A stretch of DNA of 64,000 nt from Shewanella putrefaciens (GCF_016406325.1 NZ_CP066370.1:1612001-1676000), one strand, 5' to 3'; positions 36,940 to 46,743 are shown, counted from the stretch's first letter. Numbers and translations: made by a program. The notes: a model not told the origin generated them from the letters alone.

Positions 36940-38289
36940 TTAAACTTCTTCAGTATCATTATCTTGCAGTAAAGGGACTGTGGGCTTTCTACGCATTGGT
37001 GCATCGCCAATATCGACCCCAGTAATAAAACGTTTATCCCTAGACGGTGGGGCTTTAACCGCTTTAGCTTTGGTTTTTCCAGCAGAAGTGCTGGTTTTTG
37101 CAACACGCTTGATTGGCGTTTGCTTAGATAGCTCTTTTAAACCGCTGAATTTTGCTTCTAAACCCGGAATAACACTGATTTCAAATGTTTTTCTGAGGAA
37201 TATTTGGACTTTCTTGAAGTTATCCCAGTCTTTGGGGCCAACTAGGGATATCGCGTCGCCTTTTGCGCCAGCTCTGCCAGTTCGACCGATACGATGTACG
37301 TATTCTTCGGCAAATTTAGGCATATCAAAGTTAATTACTAATGATACATTGAGTAAGTCAAGACCACGCGATGCAACATCGGTCGTGACGAGGATTTGCT
37401 GTTGGCCACGGGCGAATTGATCCATGATTTGGTTACGTGCAGCTTGCTTTAAGTCGCCACTCAGTGCCGCAGTCGCAAATCCTTGGGTCGATAATTTTGC
37501 CGCTAATCGCTCGGTATCGGGGCGGGTTGCGGTAAAAACAATCACTTGTTTGTGAGTTTCATCCTGAAGTAAGCGAGTCAGCAGGGCTTCTTTATGATCT
37601 AAATGATCGCAAAGAAAAATACGCTGATGAATGTCATTGTGCTCGCTATGGGATGCATCAATTGCAACATGTGCAGGATTTTTAAGCAGTGTAGCTGCAA
37701 TATCATTGATTTCACTGTGATCTAATGTGGCGGAGAACATTAAGGTTTGGCGACGTTTATGATCAGCGGCTTCATTGATCGTTTTAAGCTGTGGTGCAAA
37801 ACCTAAGTCTAACATACGGTCTGCTTCATCAAGGATTAATAGTTCTAATCCATTGAGGAACAAATGTTTTTGCTCTAAATGATCGGCAATGCGTCCAGGT
37901 GTCGCCACGATGAAATGGGGCTCTTTTGCTAATGCTTTAGCTTGATCATTAAAATTCTCCCCCCCAAGTACACTAATCGCCTTGTACTGAGTGTTGGCCA
38001 CCAGTAAGCGAAGCTGACTATAAACTTGGTGAGCTAATTCGCGTGTCGGTAATAAAATCAATACCCTAGGATCGCGTTTACTGAGTGAGCGGGTGGATAT
38101 AACTCTTTGCAATGCTGGCAGCAAAAAGGCCAAGGTTTTACCCGAGCCTGTTTTTGACGAAGCCATTAAATCTTTACCTGCCAATGCGATAGGCAGTGCT
38201 TGTTCCTGGATGGCGGTGGGTGCGGTGATCCCCATATGTTTTAAGCTTTGTAAAAGACGCTGGTCCAGAGAAAAATCGGTAAATTGCAA
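36940..38289 (-). CDS. DEAD-box RNA helicase (RhlE-like)
   Basis: This 449-residue DEAD-box helicase has all core motifs in order: Q-motif region (PTAIQEQALP), I ASSKTGSGKT (about 39-48), Ia PTRELAHQ, Ib TPGR, II DEAD, III SAT, IV-VI including TDVASRGLD and HRIGRTGRAG. The C-terminal tail (about 380-449) is basic and Lys/Ala/Thr-rich, suited to RNA binding. It probably remodels RNA in ribosome assembly or mRNA decay. Assignment between RhlE and other DEAD subgroups is tentative. Confidence 0.9.
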   Translation of the reverse strand: MQFTDFSLDQRLLQSLKHMGITAPTAIQEQALPIALAGKDLMASSKTGSGKTLAFLLPALQRVISTRSLSKRDPRVLILLPTRELAHQVYSQLRLLVANTQYKAISVLGGENFNDQAKALAKEPHFIVATPGRIADHLEQKHLFLNGLELLILDEADRMLDLGFAPQLKTINEAADHKRRQTLMFSATLDHSEINDIAATLLKNPAHVAIDASHSEHNDIHQRIFLCDHLDHKEALLTRLLQDETHKQVIVFTATRPDTERLAAKLSTQGFATAALSGDLKQAARNQIMDQFARGQQQILVTTDVASRGLDLLNVSLVINFDMPKFAEEYVHRIGRTGRAGAKGDAISLVGPKDWDNFKKVQIFLRKTFEISVIPGLEAKFSGLKELSKQTPIKRVAKTSTSAGKTKAKAVKAPPSRDKRFITGVDIGDAPMRRKPTVPLLQDNDTEEV

Positions 38290-38535
38290 AGGTATATCCC
38301 CAAAAACGTAGTAAGGGCAGATTATAGCCTTAAAGGGCTGTTCTCAGCTATCCACATTGATAATTATCTCGGTTTAGTACCATTTTGAGAAAAAACAGCG
38401 TGGGATAGTTTCACTCAGTAGCATTATTTTGCATTGACATTACAACCTCTTAATTATGTGTATTTCACCATTGACAGCCGATGTGATGGAAACTTAGGTT
38501 ATTCTGTGTATCGGTCAGTAAAGAGGAAGCATTTT

Positions 38536-39498
38536 ATGGTAAGGGGAACGTCACCCACTATTGGTATTGCCTTAGGTAGTGGAGCGGCAAAAGGGTGGGC
38601 ACATATTGGTGTATTAAATGGACTAGCGGCTATGGGGGTTAAGCCTGATAAAGTTGCGGGCTGTTCTATAGGGGCGTTAGTTGGTGCCGCATACGCCCAT
38701 GACCATTTACCTGAACTTGAAGAATGGGTGCGAAGTTTTTCCAGTTGGGATGTTTTAGGATTAATGGATATTCGTTGGCGAAAAGGGGGCTTGATTGGTG
38801 GCGATAAAGTCTTCGATGTTCTGCAATCCCGTATTGGTGATGTGAAGATTGAGGAGCTTAATCGTCCGTTTGCTGCTGTGGCAACCGATTTATATTCAGG
38901 ACAAGAGATTTGGTTTCGCCATGGGGATTTACGCCAAGCGGTTAGGGCTTCTTGTTCTATGCCCGGTATTCTAGCACCCGTTCGACAAGGTGAACGCTGG
39001 TTAGTGGATGGTGCTGTGGTAAATCCTGTTCCTGTGTCGGTGAGTCGTGCAATGGGGGTCGATATTGTGATTGCCGTTGATTTAAATGGATATCATCCCG
39101 GACGATTACAGGTTTTGCCTGTTAATATGACAAGTCATAAGGCCACTCAAGGAGAAATGGATTTGCCCGCTAGACAGGATACGGGATTTATGGATTTATT
39201 TGCCCGTGGCAGAGAATATGTGAGTAGTTTGACGGATAAGTTTTCCCTTGGTACCAAATCTAATCCGGGCATGATTGCTGTGATGTCGCAATCAATGGGT
39301 ATTTTAGAGCAAAGGCATAAGCGATCGCGTTTAATGGGTGATCCTCCCGATATTTGTATCGTACCCGAAGTGGCCGAGATAGGAACAATGGAGTTTCATC
39401 GTGCCAGTGAGGCGATTGCCGCTGGTGAAGCTGCTGTCGCGAAAGTGGCTCATTTGATTGAAGCGGCATTATGGCGGGGAAACGAGCATAGAGAATGA
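38536..39498 (+). CDS. rssA: Patatin-like phospholipase (RssA-like)
   Basis: This 320-residue patatin has the oxyanion loop GSGAAKGWAHIG (about 13-24), the nucleophile elbow GCSIGAL (about 43-49) and the catalytic DGAVVNPVP (about 158), a complete Ser-Asp dyad. E. coli RssA (301) is the closest recognised relative. It may act on lipids at the inner membrane. ATG 38536 is chosen because AGAGGAAG precedes it; an upstream in-frame ATG at 38434 lacks that support. The usual rssB partner is not in view. Confidence 0.85.
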   Translation: MVRGTSPTIGIALGSGAAKGWAHIGVLNGLAAMGVKPDKVAGCSIGALVGAAYAHDHLPELEEWVRSFSSWDVLGLMDIRWRKGGLIGGDKVFDVLQSRIGDVKIEELNRPFAAVATDLYSGQEIWFRHGDLRQAVRASCSMPGILAPVRQGERWLVDGAVVNPVPVSVSRAMGVDIVIAVDLNGYHPGRLQVLPVNMTSHKATQGEMDLPARQDTGFMDLFARGREYVSSLTDKFSLGTKSNPGMIAVMSQSMGILEQRHKRSRLMGDPPDICIVPEVAEIGTMEFHRASEAIAAGEAAVAKVAHLIEAALWRGNEHRE

Positions 39499-39584
39499 AT
39501 TATTGATACATTATTTTACAACTCATTGTTTGGCCTATTTTTTGCTTAAATTGCAAATCACTTATCGACGCCGAAGTTTTGACA

Positions 39585-40274
39585 ATGAATTCAATTTTAA
39601 ACACTCTGAGCCTAAATCGTAGCAGTGCTAGCATCATTGATGCTTATGGTGTAAACAGCCAAAAGGCTAGCACAACCAAAACGGATGCTAGTGCTGAAAC
39701 GACACAAACCCAATCGAGTGTGACTAAGTCAGACCAAGCAAGTTCTGATGAGATTGCCTTATCCCCACGAGCACTACGGGCTCAAAAAATTCAGGCAATG
39801 TCGAAGGATTTTTTTGCTGACGGCAAATTCAGCGTTGCCGATATTCCTGCACTAGTTTCTCGATTACAACAGGACGGTATTTTATCCGATTCACAGGTAG
39901 AGCGTTTATCTCAAAATGGTATTAAAGTGCCGAGTAAGGAGACGCCAAGCAAACAATCACTGCAGGATTTTTTGGATGATGAATTAAAAACACTCGCCAA
40001 AAATTCACCTAATAGCTCACTCATCAACACCTTAGTCGATGCAAAAAGTATGCTGTCCAATATGGATGATGCCCAGTCGCCAGTATTAGCACAAAAAGCC
40101 GCCAAGGTATTTGGGCAATTAACAGAGTATATAAACTCTGAACCGCCTATGACCGACAAGCAAAAACAACTTTGGCAAGGGCTTAAATCAACCATGCAAG
40201 TAGCGTCATCACTTGGGGCTCAGCAATCTGCATCTGGTCAATTAAGTAGCTATTTAGCATTAGCAAAACGTTAA
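39585..40274 (+). CDS. Hypothetical protein with S/T/Q-rich N-terminus
   Basis: I do not recognise this 229-residue protein. The first 55 residues are low-complexity Ser/Thr/Gln, followed by DEIALSPRALRAQKIQAM and a helical body. No signal peptide or membrane segment is seen. The D-x-[IV]-x-[LI]-S-x-x-[AG]-R pattern also occurs in the FlxA-like protein at 45632-46084, and resembles tags in some flagellar-associated proteins, which is only suggestive. The gene is 86 bp after rssA in the same direction and starts at ATG 39585. Confidence 0.6.
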   Translation: MNSILNTLSLNRSSASIIDAYGVNSQKASTTKTDASAETTQTQSSVTKSDQASSDEIALSPRALRAQKIQAMSKDFFADGKFSVADIPALVSRLQQDGILSDSQVERLSQNGIKVPSKETPSKQSLQDFLDDELKTLAKNSPNSSLINTLVDAKSMLSNMDDAQSPVLAQKAAKVFGQLTEYINSEPPMTDKQKQLWQGLKSTMQVASSLGAQQSASGQLSSYLALAKR

Positions 40275-40338
40275 TTAAAAAGTGAATAACTGTGAGCAGA
40301 GCCGGTATGTTATCAACTTCTGTGCAATAGCCTGCTTT

Positions 40339-40352
40339 ATGACTTAGGTCAA
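40339..40352. promoter_or_regulatory. FNR-like site upstream of nrdD
   Basis: ATGACTTAGGTCAA matches the TTGAT-N4-ATCAA layout at seven of ten bases, 190 bp before the nrdD start. It resembles the site at 17252. Evidence is pattern only. Confidence 0.3.
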
Positions 40353-40420
40353 GGTGTGATGCTCAGATCATTGGGCTTTGCTACAGTTCTTATTTGTTCT
40401 TTTCTTCTATCCTAGAAACT

Positions 40421-40434
40421 ATGATCTGGATCAT
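40421..40434. promoter_or_regulatory. FNR (EtrA)-like site upstream of nrdD
   Basis: ATGATCTGGATCAT is a TGAT-N4-ATCA palindrome with the inner eight FNR bases intact, centred 114 bp before the nrdD start. FNR activates nrdDG in E. coli under anaerobiosis. Confidence 0.55.
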
Positions 40435-40462
40435 GGAAGTTTCAGCATCGATACCGCTTAAT

Positions 40463-40509
40463 ACGCTATATATTGTGCTTATAGATTATTTAATCACTAT
40501 ATGTAGTGT
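40463..40509. promoter_or_regulatory. Tandem NrdR boxes upstream of nrdD
   Basis: ACGCTATATATTGTGC (40463-40478) and TCACTATATGTAGTGT (40494-40509) each match the NrdR consensus ACACTATATATAGTGT at most positions. Their starts are 31 bp apart, the three-helical-turn spacing typical of NrdR pairs. They lie just upstream of nrdD, as expected for ribonucleotide reductase repression. Confidence 0.85.
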
Positions 40510-40541
40510 TAATTTTAATCGGGATGGAGAGGAACTGAACA

Positions 40542-42659
40542 ATGCCAGTCGTGATCAAGCGGGATGGTTGCCGCACACCTTTTGATGAGACAAGGATAAG
40601 AGATGCAGTGATGGCCGCTGCAAACTCGGTTGGGATAGAGGATGAAGACTATGCTGCGACTGTTGCTGCTTGTGTCAGTCAACGTGTTGCCTCATTAACC
40701 GAAGTTGATATTCATCATTTGCAAGATGCTGTTGAAAACTTGCTAATGGAAGGCCCTTATAAGTCATTAGCTCGAGTGTATATTGAATATCGCCATGACA
40801 GGGATATTTGTCGCGAAGCGACCAGTAAATTAAATTTAGAGATCCGTGGTCTAGTTGAACAGAGTAATGCCGCGCTGCTAAATGAAAATGCCAATAAAGA
40901 CTCAAAAGTTATTCCAACGCAACGTGATTTACTGGCTGGCATCGTGGCTAAGCATTATGCCAAGAGTCATATTCTGCCAAAAGACGTTGTGGCAGCCCAT
41001 GAAGCGGGTGAAATCCATTACCACGATCTCGATTACTCGCCATTTTTCCCGATGTTTAACTGCATGCTCATTGATTTGGCGGGGATGCTGACCCATGGCT
41101 TTAAAATGGGTAATGCCGAGATTGAAACTCCAAAGTCAATTTCTACCGCGACCGCAGTCACTGCGCAGATCATCGCCCAAGTCGCGAGCCATATTTATGG
41201 CGGTACGACCATTAATCGCATTGATGAAGTGTTGGCCCCTTTCGTGGCAAAAAGTTATGACAAACACTACCAAGTCGCGTTGAATTGGCAGATTAAAGAT
41301 GCCAAAGCATTTGCTACTGCTCAAACTGAAAAAGAATGCCATGATGCCTTTCAGTCCCTTGAATATGAAGTGAATACTTTACACACGGCCAATGGGCAGA
41401 CACCATTTGTCACCTTTGGGTTTGGCTTAGGAACTTCTTGGGAATCACGCCTCATTCAGCAATCTATGCTCAAAGTGCGTATGGCTGGTCTCGGTAAAAA
41501 TCGTAAAACCGCCGTATTTCCAAAGCTGGTGTTTGCCATTCGCGATGGTATTAACCACAAGGCAGGAGACTGCAATTACGATGTAAAACAAATGGCACTC
41601 AAATGCGCGAGTATGCGTATGTATCCCGATATTCTCAACTATGAACAGGTTGAAAAGGTGACGGGATCATTTAAAACTCCAATGGGTTGTCGTAGCTTTT
41701 TAGGTACTTATAAGGAAAATGGTGAGTTAGTCCATGAAGGGCGAAATAACCTCGGTGTGGTGAGTCTTAACTTGCCCCGTATCGCCTTAGAAGCCAATGG
41801 TAATGAGGCCGAGTTTTACCGTATTTTAGATGAACGCCTATTACTTGCCCGCAGAGCATTAGATACACGTATCGAACGCTTAAATGGCGTAAAAGCACGA
41901 GTGGCACCGATTCTTTATATGGAAGGGGCTTGCGGTGTGCGTTTACGTGCTGATGACGATATTGCGCAAATTTTCAAAAATGGTAGAGCATCGATTTCAT
42001 TAGGTTACATTGGATTACATGAAACCATTAATGCGCTCTATGGCACTCAATCCCATGTGTTTGATAGTACTGAATTACGGGAAAAGGCCATTGCGATAGT
42101 TGCCTATCTCAAGGCTGCGACTGATGCTTGGAAAGCAGAAACAGGTTATGGTTTTAGCTTATATAGTACGCCCAGTGAGAGCCTTTGTAGTCGTTTCTGC
42201 AAATTGGATGCGAAGCAATATGGTGTAGTGGCAGGCGTCACTGATAAAGGCTATTACACTAATAGTTTTCATTTAGATGTAGAAAAACACGTAAACCCTT
42301 ATGACAAAATCGATTTTGAACAGCCCTATCCGGCAATTGCTAGCGGTGGGTTTATTTGCTACGGCGAATATCCCAATATGCAACATAACCTCGAAGCATT
42401 AGAAAATGTCTGGGATTACAGTTATAGCCGCGTACCTTATTATGGGACAAATACGCCTATTGATGAATGTTATGACTGTGGTTTTACTGGGGAATTTAGC
42501 TGTACAAGTAAAGGGTTTACTTGTCCGAAATGTGGTAACCATGAGCCAAGCAGAGTGTCAGTCACTCGCCGTGTTTGTGGTTATTTAGGTAGCCCAGACG
42601 CAAGACCATTTAACCATGGTAAGCAGGAAGAGGTAAAACGTAGGATCAAACACTTGTAA
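40542..42659 (+). CDS. nrdD: Anaerobic ribonucleoside-triphosphate reductase
   Basis: This 705-residue class III reductase makes dNTPs without oxygen. It has an N-terminal ATP-cone (about 3-90), a zinc site near the C-terminus (CYDCGF and CPKCG) and the glycyl radical motif RVCGYLG with the glycine at about residue 680. E. coli NrdD is 712 residues. NrdR boxes and FNR-like sites precede it, and the activase NrdG follows. Confidence 0.96.
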   Translation: MPVVIKRDGCRTPFDETRIRDAVMAAANSVGIEDEDYAATVAACVSQRVASLTEVDIHHLQDAVENLLMEGPYKSLARVYIEYRHDRDICREATSKLNLEIRGLVEQSNAALLNENANKDSKVIPTQRDLLAGIVAKHYAKSHILPKDVVAAHEAGEIHYHDLDYSPFFPMFNCMLIDLAGMLTHGFKMGNAEIETPKSISTATAVTAQIIAQVASHIYGGTTINRIDEVLAPFVAKSYDKHYQVALNWQIKDAKAFATAQTEKECHDAFQSLEYEVNTLHTANGQTPFVTFGFGLGTSWESRLIQQSMLKVRMAGLGKNRKTAVFPKLVFAIRDGINHKAGDCNYDVKQMALKCASMRMYPDILNYEQVEKVTGSFKTPMGCRSFLGTYKENGELVHEGRNNLGVVSLNLPRIALEANGNEAEFYRILDERLLLARRALDTRIERLNGVKARVAPILYMEGACGVRLRADDDIAQIFKNGRASISLGYIGLHETINALYGTQSHVFDSTELREKAIAIVAYLKAATDAWKAETGYGFSLYSTPSESLCSRFCKLDAKQYGVVAGVTDKGYYTNSFHLDVEKHVNPYDKIDFEQPYPAIASGGFICYGEYPNMQHNLEALENVWDYSYSRVPYYGTNTPIDECYDCGFTGEFSCTSKGFTCPKCGNHEPSRVSVTRRVCGYLGSPDARPFNHGKQEEVKRRIKHL

Positions 42660-42774
42660 CCATCTTGCATTATTCTTCTGTTAAACTGACCTTGGAACGC
42701 AGTACGAGAATACCCTGCTGCGTTGCGTGTTTTAGTCTAAATTGGCTCAAGGTGTTGAACCTAGGACTGAGTTC

Positions 42775-43236
42775 ATGAATTATCACCAATATTATCCCAT
42801 CGATGTGGTCAATGGTCCGGGAACCCGGGCAACCTTGTTTGTTTCAGGCTGTGAGCACCAGTGTCGTGGTTGCTATAATCAAAGTACTTGGGATGTGCGA
42901 TCTGGTCATCCTTTTGATAAAGCAATGGAAGATCGTATTATTGCGGATCTTAATGATAAGCGCATTGTTCGCCGAGGCCTGTCACTTTCCGGGGGCGATC
43001 CTTTATTGCCCGCTAATCTTGAGGCGGTATTAGCCTTAGTTAAACGGGTCAAAGCCGAATGTGAGAATAAAGACATTTGGCTATGGACAGGTTATGTACT
43101 TGGTGACCTATCTGAACAGCAAAAGGCTGTGCTTACTTACATTGATGTGCTGGTTGATGGAAAATTTGAACAAAGTTTAGCGGATCCAAGTTTACCATTT
43201 CGAGGTAGCAGTAATCAGATCATACGTTTGTTATAA
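42775..43236 (+). CDS. nrdG: Anaerobic ribonucleotide reductase activating protein
   Basis: This 153-residue radical SAM activase installs the glycyl radical on NrdD. The cluster-binding CEHQCRGC (C-x3-C-x2-C, about 26-33) and the SGGDPL motif (about 74-79) are present. The start at ATG 42775 gives MNYHQYYPID, matching the E. coli N-terminus; the frame extends to an upstream TTG at 42742 that is less likely. It is 115 bp after nrdD in the same operon. Confidence 0.95.
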   Translation: MNYHQYYPIDVVNGPGTRATLFVSGCEHQCRGCYNQSTWDVRSGHPFDKAMEDRIIADLNDKRIVRRGLSLSGGDPLLPANLEAVLALVKRVKAECENKDIWLWTGYVLGDLSEQQKAVLTYIDVLVDGKFEQSLADPSLPFRGSSNQIIRLL

Positions 43237-43350
43237 AAGCGGTAACGAGGATCTGCAACTTGCTGTTATAATCCCAAGCCTTGACACAGATGCTAGCATA
43301 ATTAGGCTAAGATTTTACTGTGGCTAACATAGGTAATTTAAGGTAACAGA

Positions 43351-43707
43351 ATGAATTTAAAGCAAGAACTGCAGCAGCTTAATGATAAGCTAGATAAATT
43401 TCGTCGTAAACTTGCTGCGGCTGAACAACGAGGTGATGAGGCTGTTATTGCTCAGTTCAAACGCGAAATCGCTGCAGTCACTAAGCAAATTAGCAGTGTA
43501 AAAGGCCAACATACACGCTTATTGCATAAGCAGGGAGATGATATTAAACATCTGCCTTTTCATCGAGCGTTGACTAAAGCAGAACAAGCGGACATGGGGC
43601 AATTGAAAAAGTCCGTTAAGGGTCTGGTTGTGGTTCACCCAATGACGGCACTCGGCCGTGAGATGGGATTAACCGAAGTGACGGGTTACGCTCCTGCGAA
43701 GTTTTAA
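43351..43707 (+). CDS. yibL: YibL family ribosome-associated protein
   Basis: This 118-residue protein matches YibL: a coiled-coil N-terminus (about 1-50) with LNDKLDKFRRKLAAAEQRGD, and a conserved C-terminal segment including KHLPFHRALTKAEQADMG and VVVHPMTALGREMGL. E. coli YibL has been found with ribosomes, but its role is undefined. An SD (AAGG) lies nine bases before the ATG. Confidence 0.85.
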   Translation: MNLKQELQQLNDKLDKFRRKLAAAEQRGDEAVIAQFKREIAAVTKQISSVKGQHTRLLHKQGDDIKHLPFHRALTKAEQADMGQLKKSVKGLVVVHPMTALGREMGLTEVTGYAPAKF

Positions 43708-43962
43708 GACTCAAGATACGTAAATCTGGCACGAGTAAATAGGGGAGAACAAGTATAGATTCGAGTGTCGATGATATGCTACTTCCCTCATTGTCAGGTC
43801 GGCAATCAGATATAATCAAACCTGATTTATATTGCAGTTGATTGAATGGATTGCCCAAGACACTTTAAAATACGGTGCTCGTTGCTTAAGAGCCTAACTT
43901 AGTTTTGTTTTTAGGGATGTTTCTTCGTCTCATGGAATGAGAGTTGTCGTTAAGGTTATGTC

Positions 43963-44574
43963 ATGTCGATAAAATATGTCGCGACGTCAAAGTTACCCAC
44001 TCCTTGGGGTGTGTTTGCTATGCATGGTTTTGAAGATACAGAAACAGGCAAAGAGCATGTCGCACTCACCTTTGGAACACTTAGTGCTGATGAGCCTGTT
44101 TTAGGCCGTATCCATTCAGAATGTTTGACTGGTGATGCGCTATTTAGCCTGCGTTGTGACTGTGGTTTTCAGCTACAAACGGCTATGCAAAATATTGCCG
44201 AAACAGGTTGCGGTTTTATTTTATATTTACGTCAAGAAGGCCGTGGAATTGGCTTGTTGAATAAGATCCGCGCCTATGAGTTACAAGATAAAGGTGCAAA
44301 TACGGTTGAAGCAAACGAGCAATTAGGTTTTCCTGCGGATATGCGTAAGTACGATATGATCAAACCCATGCTTGAGCAGATTGGTGTGAAGCACGTACGT
44401 TTAATGACCAATAATCCGCGCAAAGTCAAAGCGATGAAAGAGTTTGGTATAGAAGTCGTTGAACGAGTTCCTCTGCAAGTGGGCAAAAACCGTTATAACG
44501 AAGCCTATTTAAAAACCAAATCCACAGAGCTAGGCCATATGATGTCCGAATATCATTTTGTAGATGAAGACTAA
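43963..44574 (+). CDS. ribA: GTP cyclohydrolase II
   Basis: This 203-residue enzyme opens GTP to start riboflavin synthesis in the cytoplasm. Zinc cysteines appear in [19 protein letters not shown], followed by [10 protein letters not shown] (about 90-99) and MTNNPRKV (about 148). E. coli RibA is 196 residues. It is a stand-alone RibA with no fused DHBP synthase domain. The 255-bp upstream gap shows no FMN riboswitch-like consensus. Confidence 0.96.
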
Positions 44575-44628
44575 GTGTTTTGAGCTAATAACTGGTTAAG
44601 TCATATAAACTAGGATGGTTTAAGTCAA

Positions 44629-45537
44629 TTGAGCCCTTTTTTTAGCCGGTTATACTTAAAAAATTTACCTGTGTCGGCGTGGCTATTAGGGAGCCTTATT
44701 CCTAATGTGACGTTGGCGCAGGCCTATCTATCAGAGCAAGATTTCATCCCTTCTTCACCAACGAGCAATCATTTAGCCGCAGAAAATCAGAGTAATCCTA
44801 ATTCTGTATATGCTTTTGGTAGCTACCTTGGCACAGGGGTTTATCGAGCGGCAGAACAAAATGCTACGGTTGTGAGCGTTCCGCTTTCCTTCGATTTTCA
44901 AAAAGACAATGACAGCCAAACATGGCTACGCTTGCCTCTCTCCTTTGGTTTTTTTGATTATTTAGCCCAAGATCTCACCGAAGGTGAATTTCCTTCATCC
45001 GTTGGGACTATGACGGTCACTCCAGGTGTTGAGCACCATTGGCAGGCAAGTGAAAACACGCGTATGGAGGCCTATTTTGATGTGGGTTTTGGAACAAACT
45101 TCGATACCAGTGAGAATGTGGCAATTTTAGCGACAGGTATAAGTACCTTATATGATTTTACTCTGGGTGGAGAAGAGAGTGTTTGGGTATCGAGATTACA
45201 TTTTGCTGGCTATAGTGAACGAGTTGGTCATCTCACAGACCAATTTGCAGTACTACAAACTGGTATTGATATAGGGCTTTCACCTCGTTGGCAATGGCAA
45301 AATATCCAAGTTCAACCCAGACTATTTGTACTCGGTTATTGGTATTTTAATGCACTCAATTTCAGTAGTGATAGTGAACAGGATACGGTCGTTTCGGGGA
45401 GTTATGAACTGGGTGCGACCTTTGCTTTTTCTAAGCCTATAGGTGCAGATTTACTCAGTATCGACCGAATTGGCTTAAGTTATCGCACAGGTGATGGATT
45501 AAGCATTTGGCGTTTATTATTTAGTTTTCCTATTTAA
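44629..45537 (+). CDS. Putative outer membrane beta-barrel protein
   Basis: This 302-residue protein has a signal-like segment (about 17-33, ending LAQAYL), then alternating amphipathic strands, and ends in an aromatic strand (IWRLLFSFPI), as outer membrane barrels do. It resembles solitary autotransporter-type barrel proteins without a passenger; the family match is tentative. The start is TTG 44629, whose reliability is moderate. It lies 54 bp after ribA. Function unknown. Confidence 0.6.
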   Translation: MSPFFSRLYLKNLPVSAWLLGSLIPNVTLAQAYLSEQDFIPSSPTSNHLAAENQSNPNSVYAFGSYLGTGVYRAAEQNATVVSVPLSFDFQKDNDSQTWLRLPLSFGFFDYLAQDLTEGEFPSSVGTMTVTPGVEHHWQASENTRMEAYFDVGFGTNFDTSENVAILATGISTLYDFTLGGEESVWVSRLHFAGYSERVGHLTDQFAVLQTGIDIGLSPRWQWQNIQVQPRLFVLGYWYFNALNFSSDSEQDTVVSGSYELGATFAFSKPIGADLLSIDRIGLSYRTGDGLSIWRLLFSFPI

Positions 45538-45631
45538 TATTAATCCAGTTCTAATTCACTTCTACACACTTGAAACCCCGTCAAAGCGCTAAAAAGTTAA
45601 CATCTTAACCGCTATTTTTTAAACATAGCTA

Positions 45632-46084
45632 TTACCCTGCCGATTTCTGTGTATCCCGCATCTTCTTATCCATTAAGACAGCTATTTGACTACTAAGCTG
45701 TAATATTTGCTCTTGGATCAGCTTGCGTTGTTGCTCAGCCGCTTCTGAATTATCACCTTCAAGCTTTGCTAGCATTTCTTGCAAGGCTTTTATCTGCTCT
45801 TTTATCCGTTCGATTTGTTGATCAATTGGAGAGGTGGCTTTTTCTGATTCAGCGGCTTCGGCTTGTTGTTTTTTCTCTGCGTTACTTTCTCTTAGTGCGG
45901 AGCCAAAATCGGTGGCTAAAGCCGTACGACCAGCATTGGAGATTGATACAGTATCTTGGCTGCTATTCTCTTCAGTGCTATCTGTCGTGGCGGCAGATGA
46001 TGTTGGAGATATGGCAATATAAGCACTGGATACGGGTTTAAATATAGTGCCACTTGCCGCATTGTTTAATCCATTAATATTCAT
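45632..46084 (-). CDS. FlxA-like coiled-coil protein
   Basis: This 150-residue protein has a Ser/Thr-rich N-terminus with DTVSISNAGRTALA (about 43-56), then a coiled coil (about 70-140) with heptad-rich QIERIKEQIKALQEMLAKL and EQILQLSSQIAVLM, typical of the FlxA-like family. No signal peptide is seen. The ATG is preceded by GGAG. FlxA is a flagellar-class gene in E. coli, but the function is unknown. Confidence 0.7.
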   Translation of the reverse strand: MNINGLNNAASGTIFKPVSSAYIAISPTSSAATTDSTEENSSQDTVSISNAGRTALATDFGSALRESNAEKKQQAEAAESEKATSPIDQQIERIKEQIKALQEMLAKLEGDNSEAAEQQRKLIQEQILQLSSQIAVLMDKKMRDTQKSAG

Positions 46085-46236
46085 CGAGGGCTCCTAATTA
46101 CGCCTGATATGACAAGACTCAACTTGGTATCGGCAGGGAATTAAGATACTAAAGTCATTTTTTATGCGCAACATAATCGTTAAGAAGGTAGCCCTGATGT
46201 AATAAGGGCCAAAGCTAGAAATAAAGTGACAGCGAC

Positions 46237-46605
46237 TTAGTTTTTCTTACCCCATATGTGGCTGTTGATATCATCAGTAGGTTGAGACTTATTTTGTACA
46301 GATGTTTTTATAGTCTGCCCTTGATTGGCCGAATGAATCTTGTTCGCTTTTTTAGGAGCAGTAGCGGTTACATTTTTCGGTGGGGGTAAAGGTAGCTTAT
46401 TGGCTTTTAGGTATAAGTATTCTACTTTCTCCCTTGCCCAGTCGGTTTTTCTTAAAAAACGCAGGCTAGATTTAATGCTGGGATCATGGGTAAAACAACG
46501 GATTTGTATTCTCTCACCTAATTCTTCCCAGCCGTAACGCTCGACTAAATCAGTCACTATGGTTTCGAGTTTAATGCCGTGTAGTGGGTTATTTGCTTGA
46601 GTCAT
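46237..46605 (-). CDS. VF530 family DNA-binding protein
   Basis: This 122-residue protein begins with the VF530 (DUF2132) domain (about 6-70): [40 protein letters not shown] and [11 protein letters not shown]. The family is reported to bind DNA as a small helical domain. The C-terminal tail is Lys/Thr/Gln-rich and low-complexity, a possible DNA-contacting extension. It is monocistronic. Confidence 0.88.
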   Translation of the reverse strand: MTQANNPLHGIKLETIVTDLVERYGWEELGERIQIRCFTHDPSIKSSLRFLRKTDWAREKVEYLYLKANKLPLPPPKNVTATAPKKANKIHSANQGQTIKTSVQNKSQPTDDINSHIWGKKN

Positions 46606-46680
46606 ATTCTGTATATTGCAATGAACTATGGTCGAGATTATAACAGTTTTATAGGCAGAATTAGAGGCGTATTTGCTAAC

Positions 46681-46711
46681 ATAAAAACAGGCACTGTAAT
46701 AGTGCCTGTTT
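46681..46711 (-). terminator. Terminator after cstA-type gene
   Basis: On the minus strand, AAACAGGCACT pairs with AGTGCCTGTTT across five bases and ends in TTTTTAT. It lies about 33 bp past the cstA-type stop. Confidence 0.82.
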
Positions 46712-46743
46712 AGTATTATCCATTTAGACGTGAAGCGATAAAC

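Noticed and set aside
40357-40372. Third FNR-like site (TGAT...ATCA) near nrdD
   Set aside because: The spacer is six bases rather than four.
43708-43962. FMN riboswitch upstream of ribA
   Set aside because: None of the conserved FMN-element blocks was seen in this gap.
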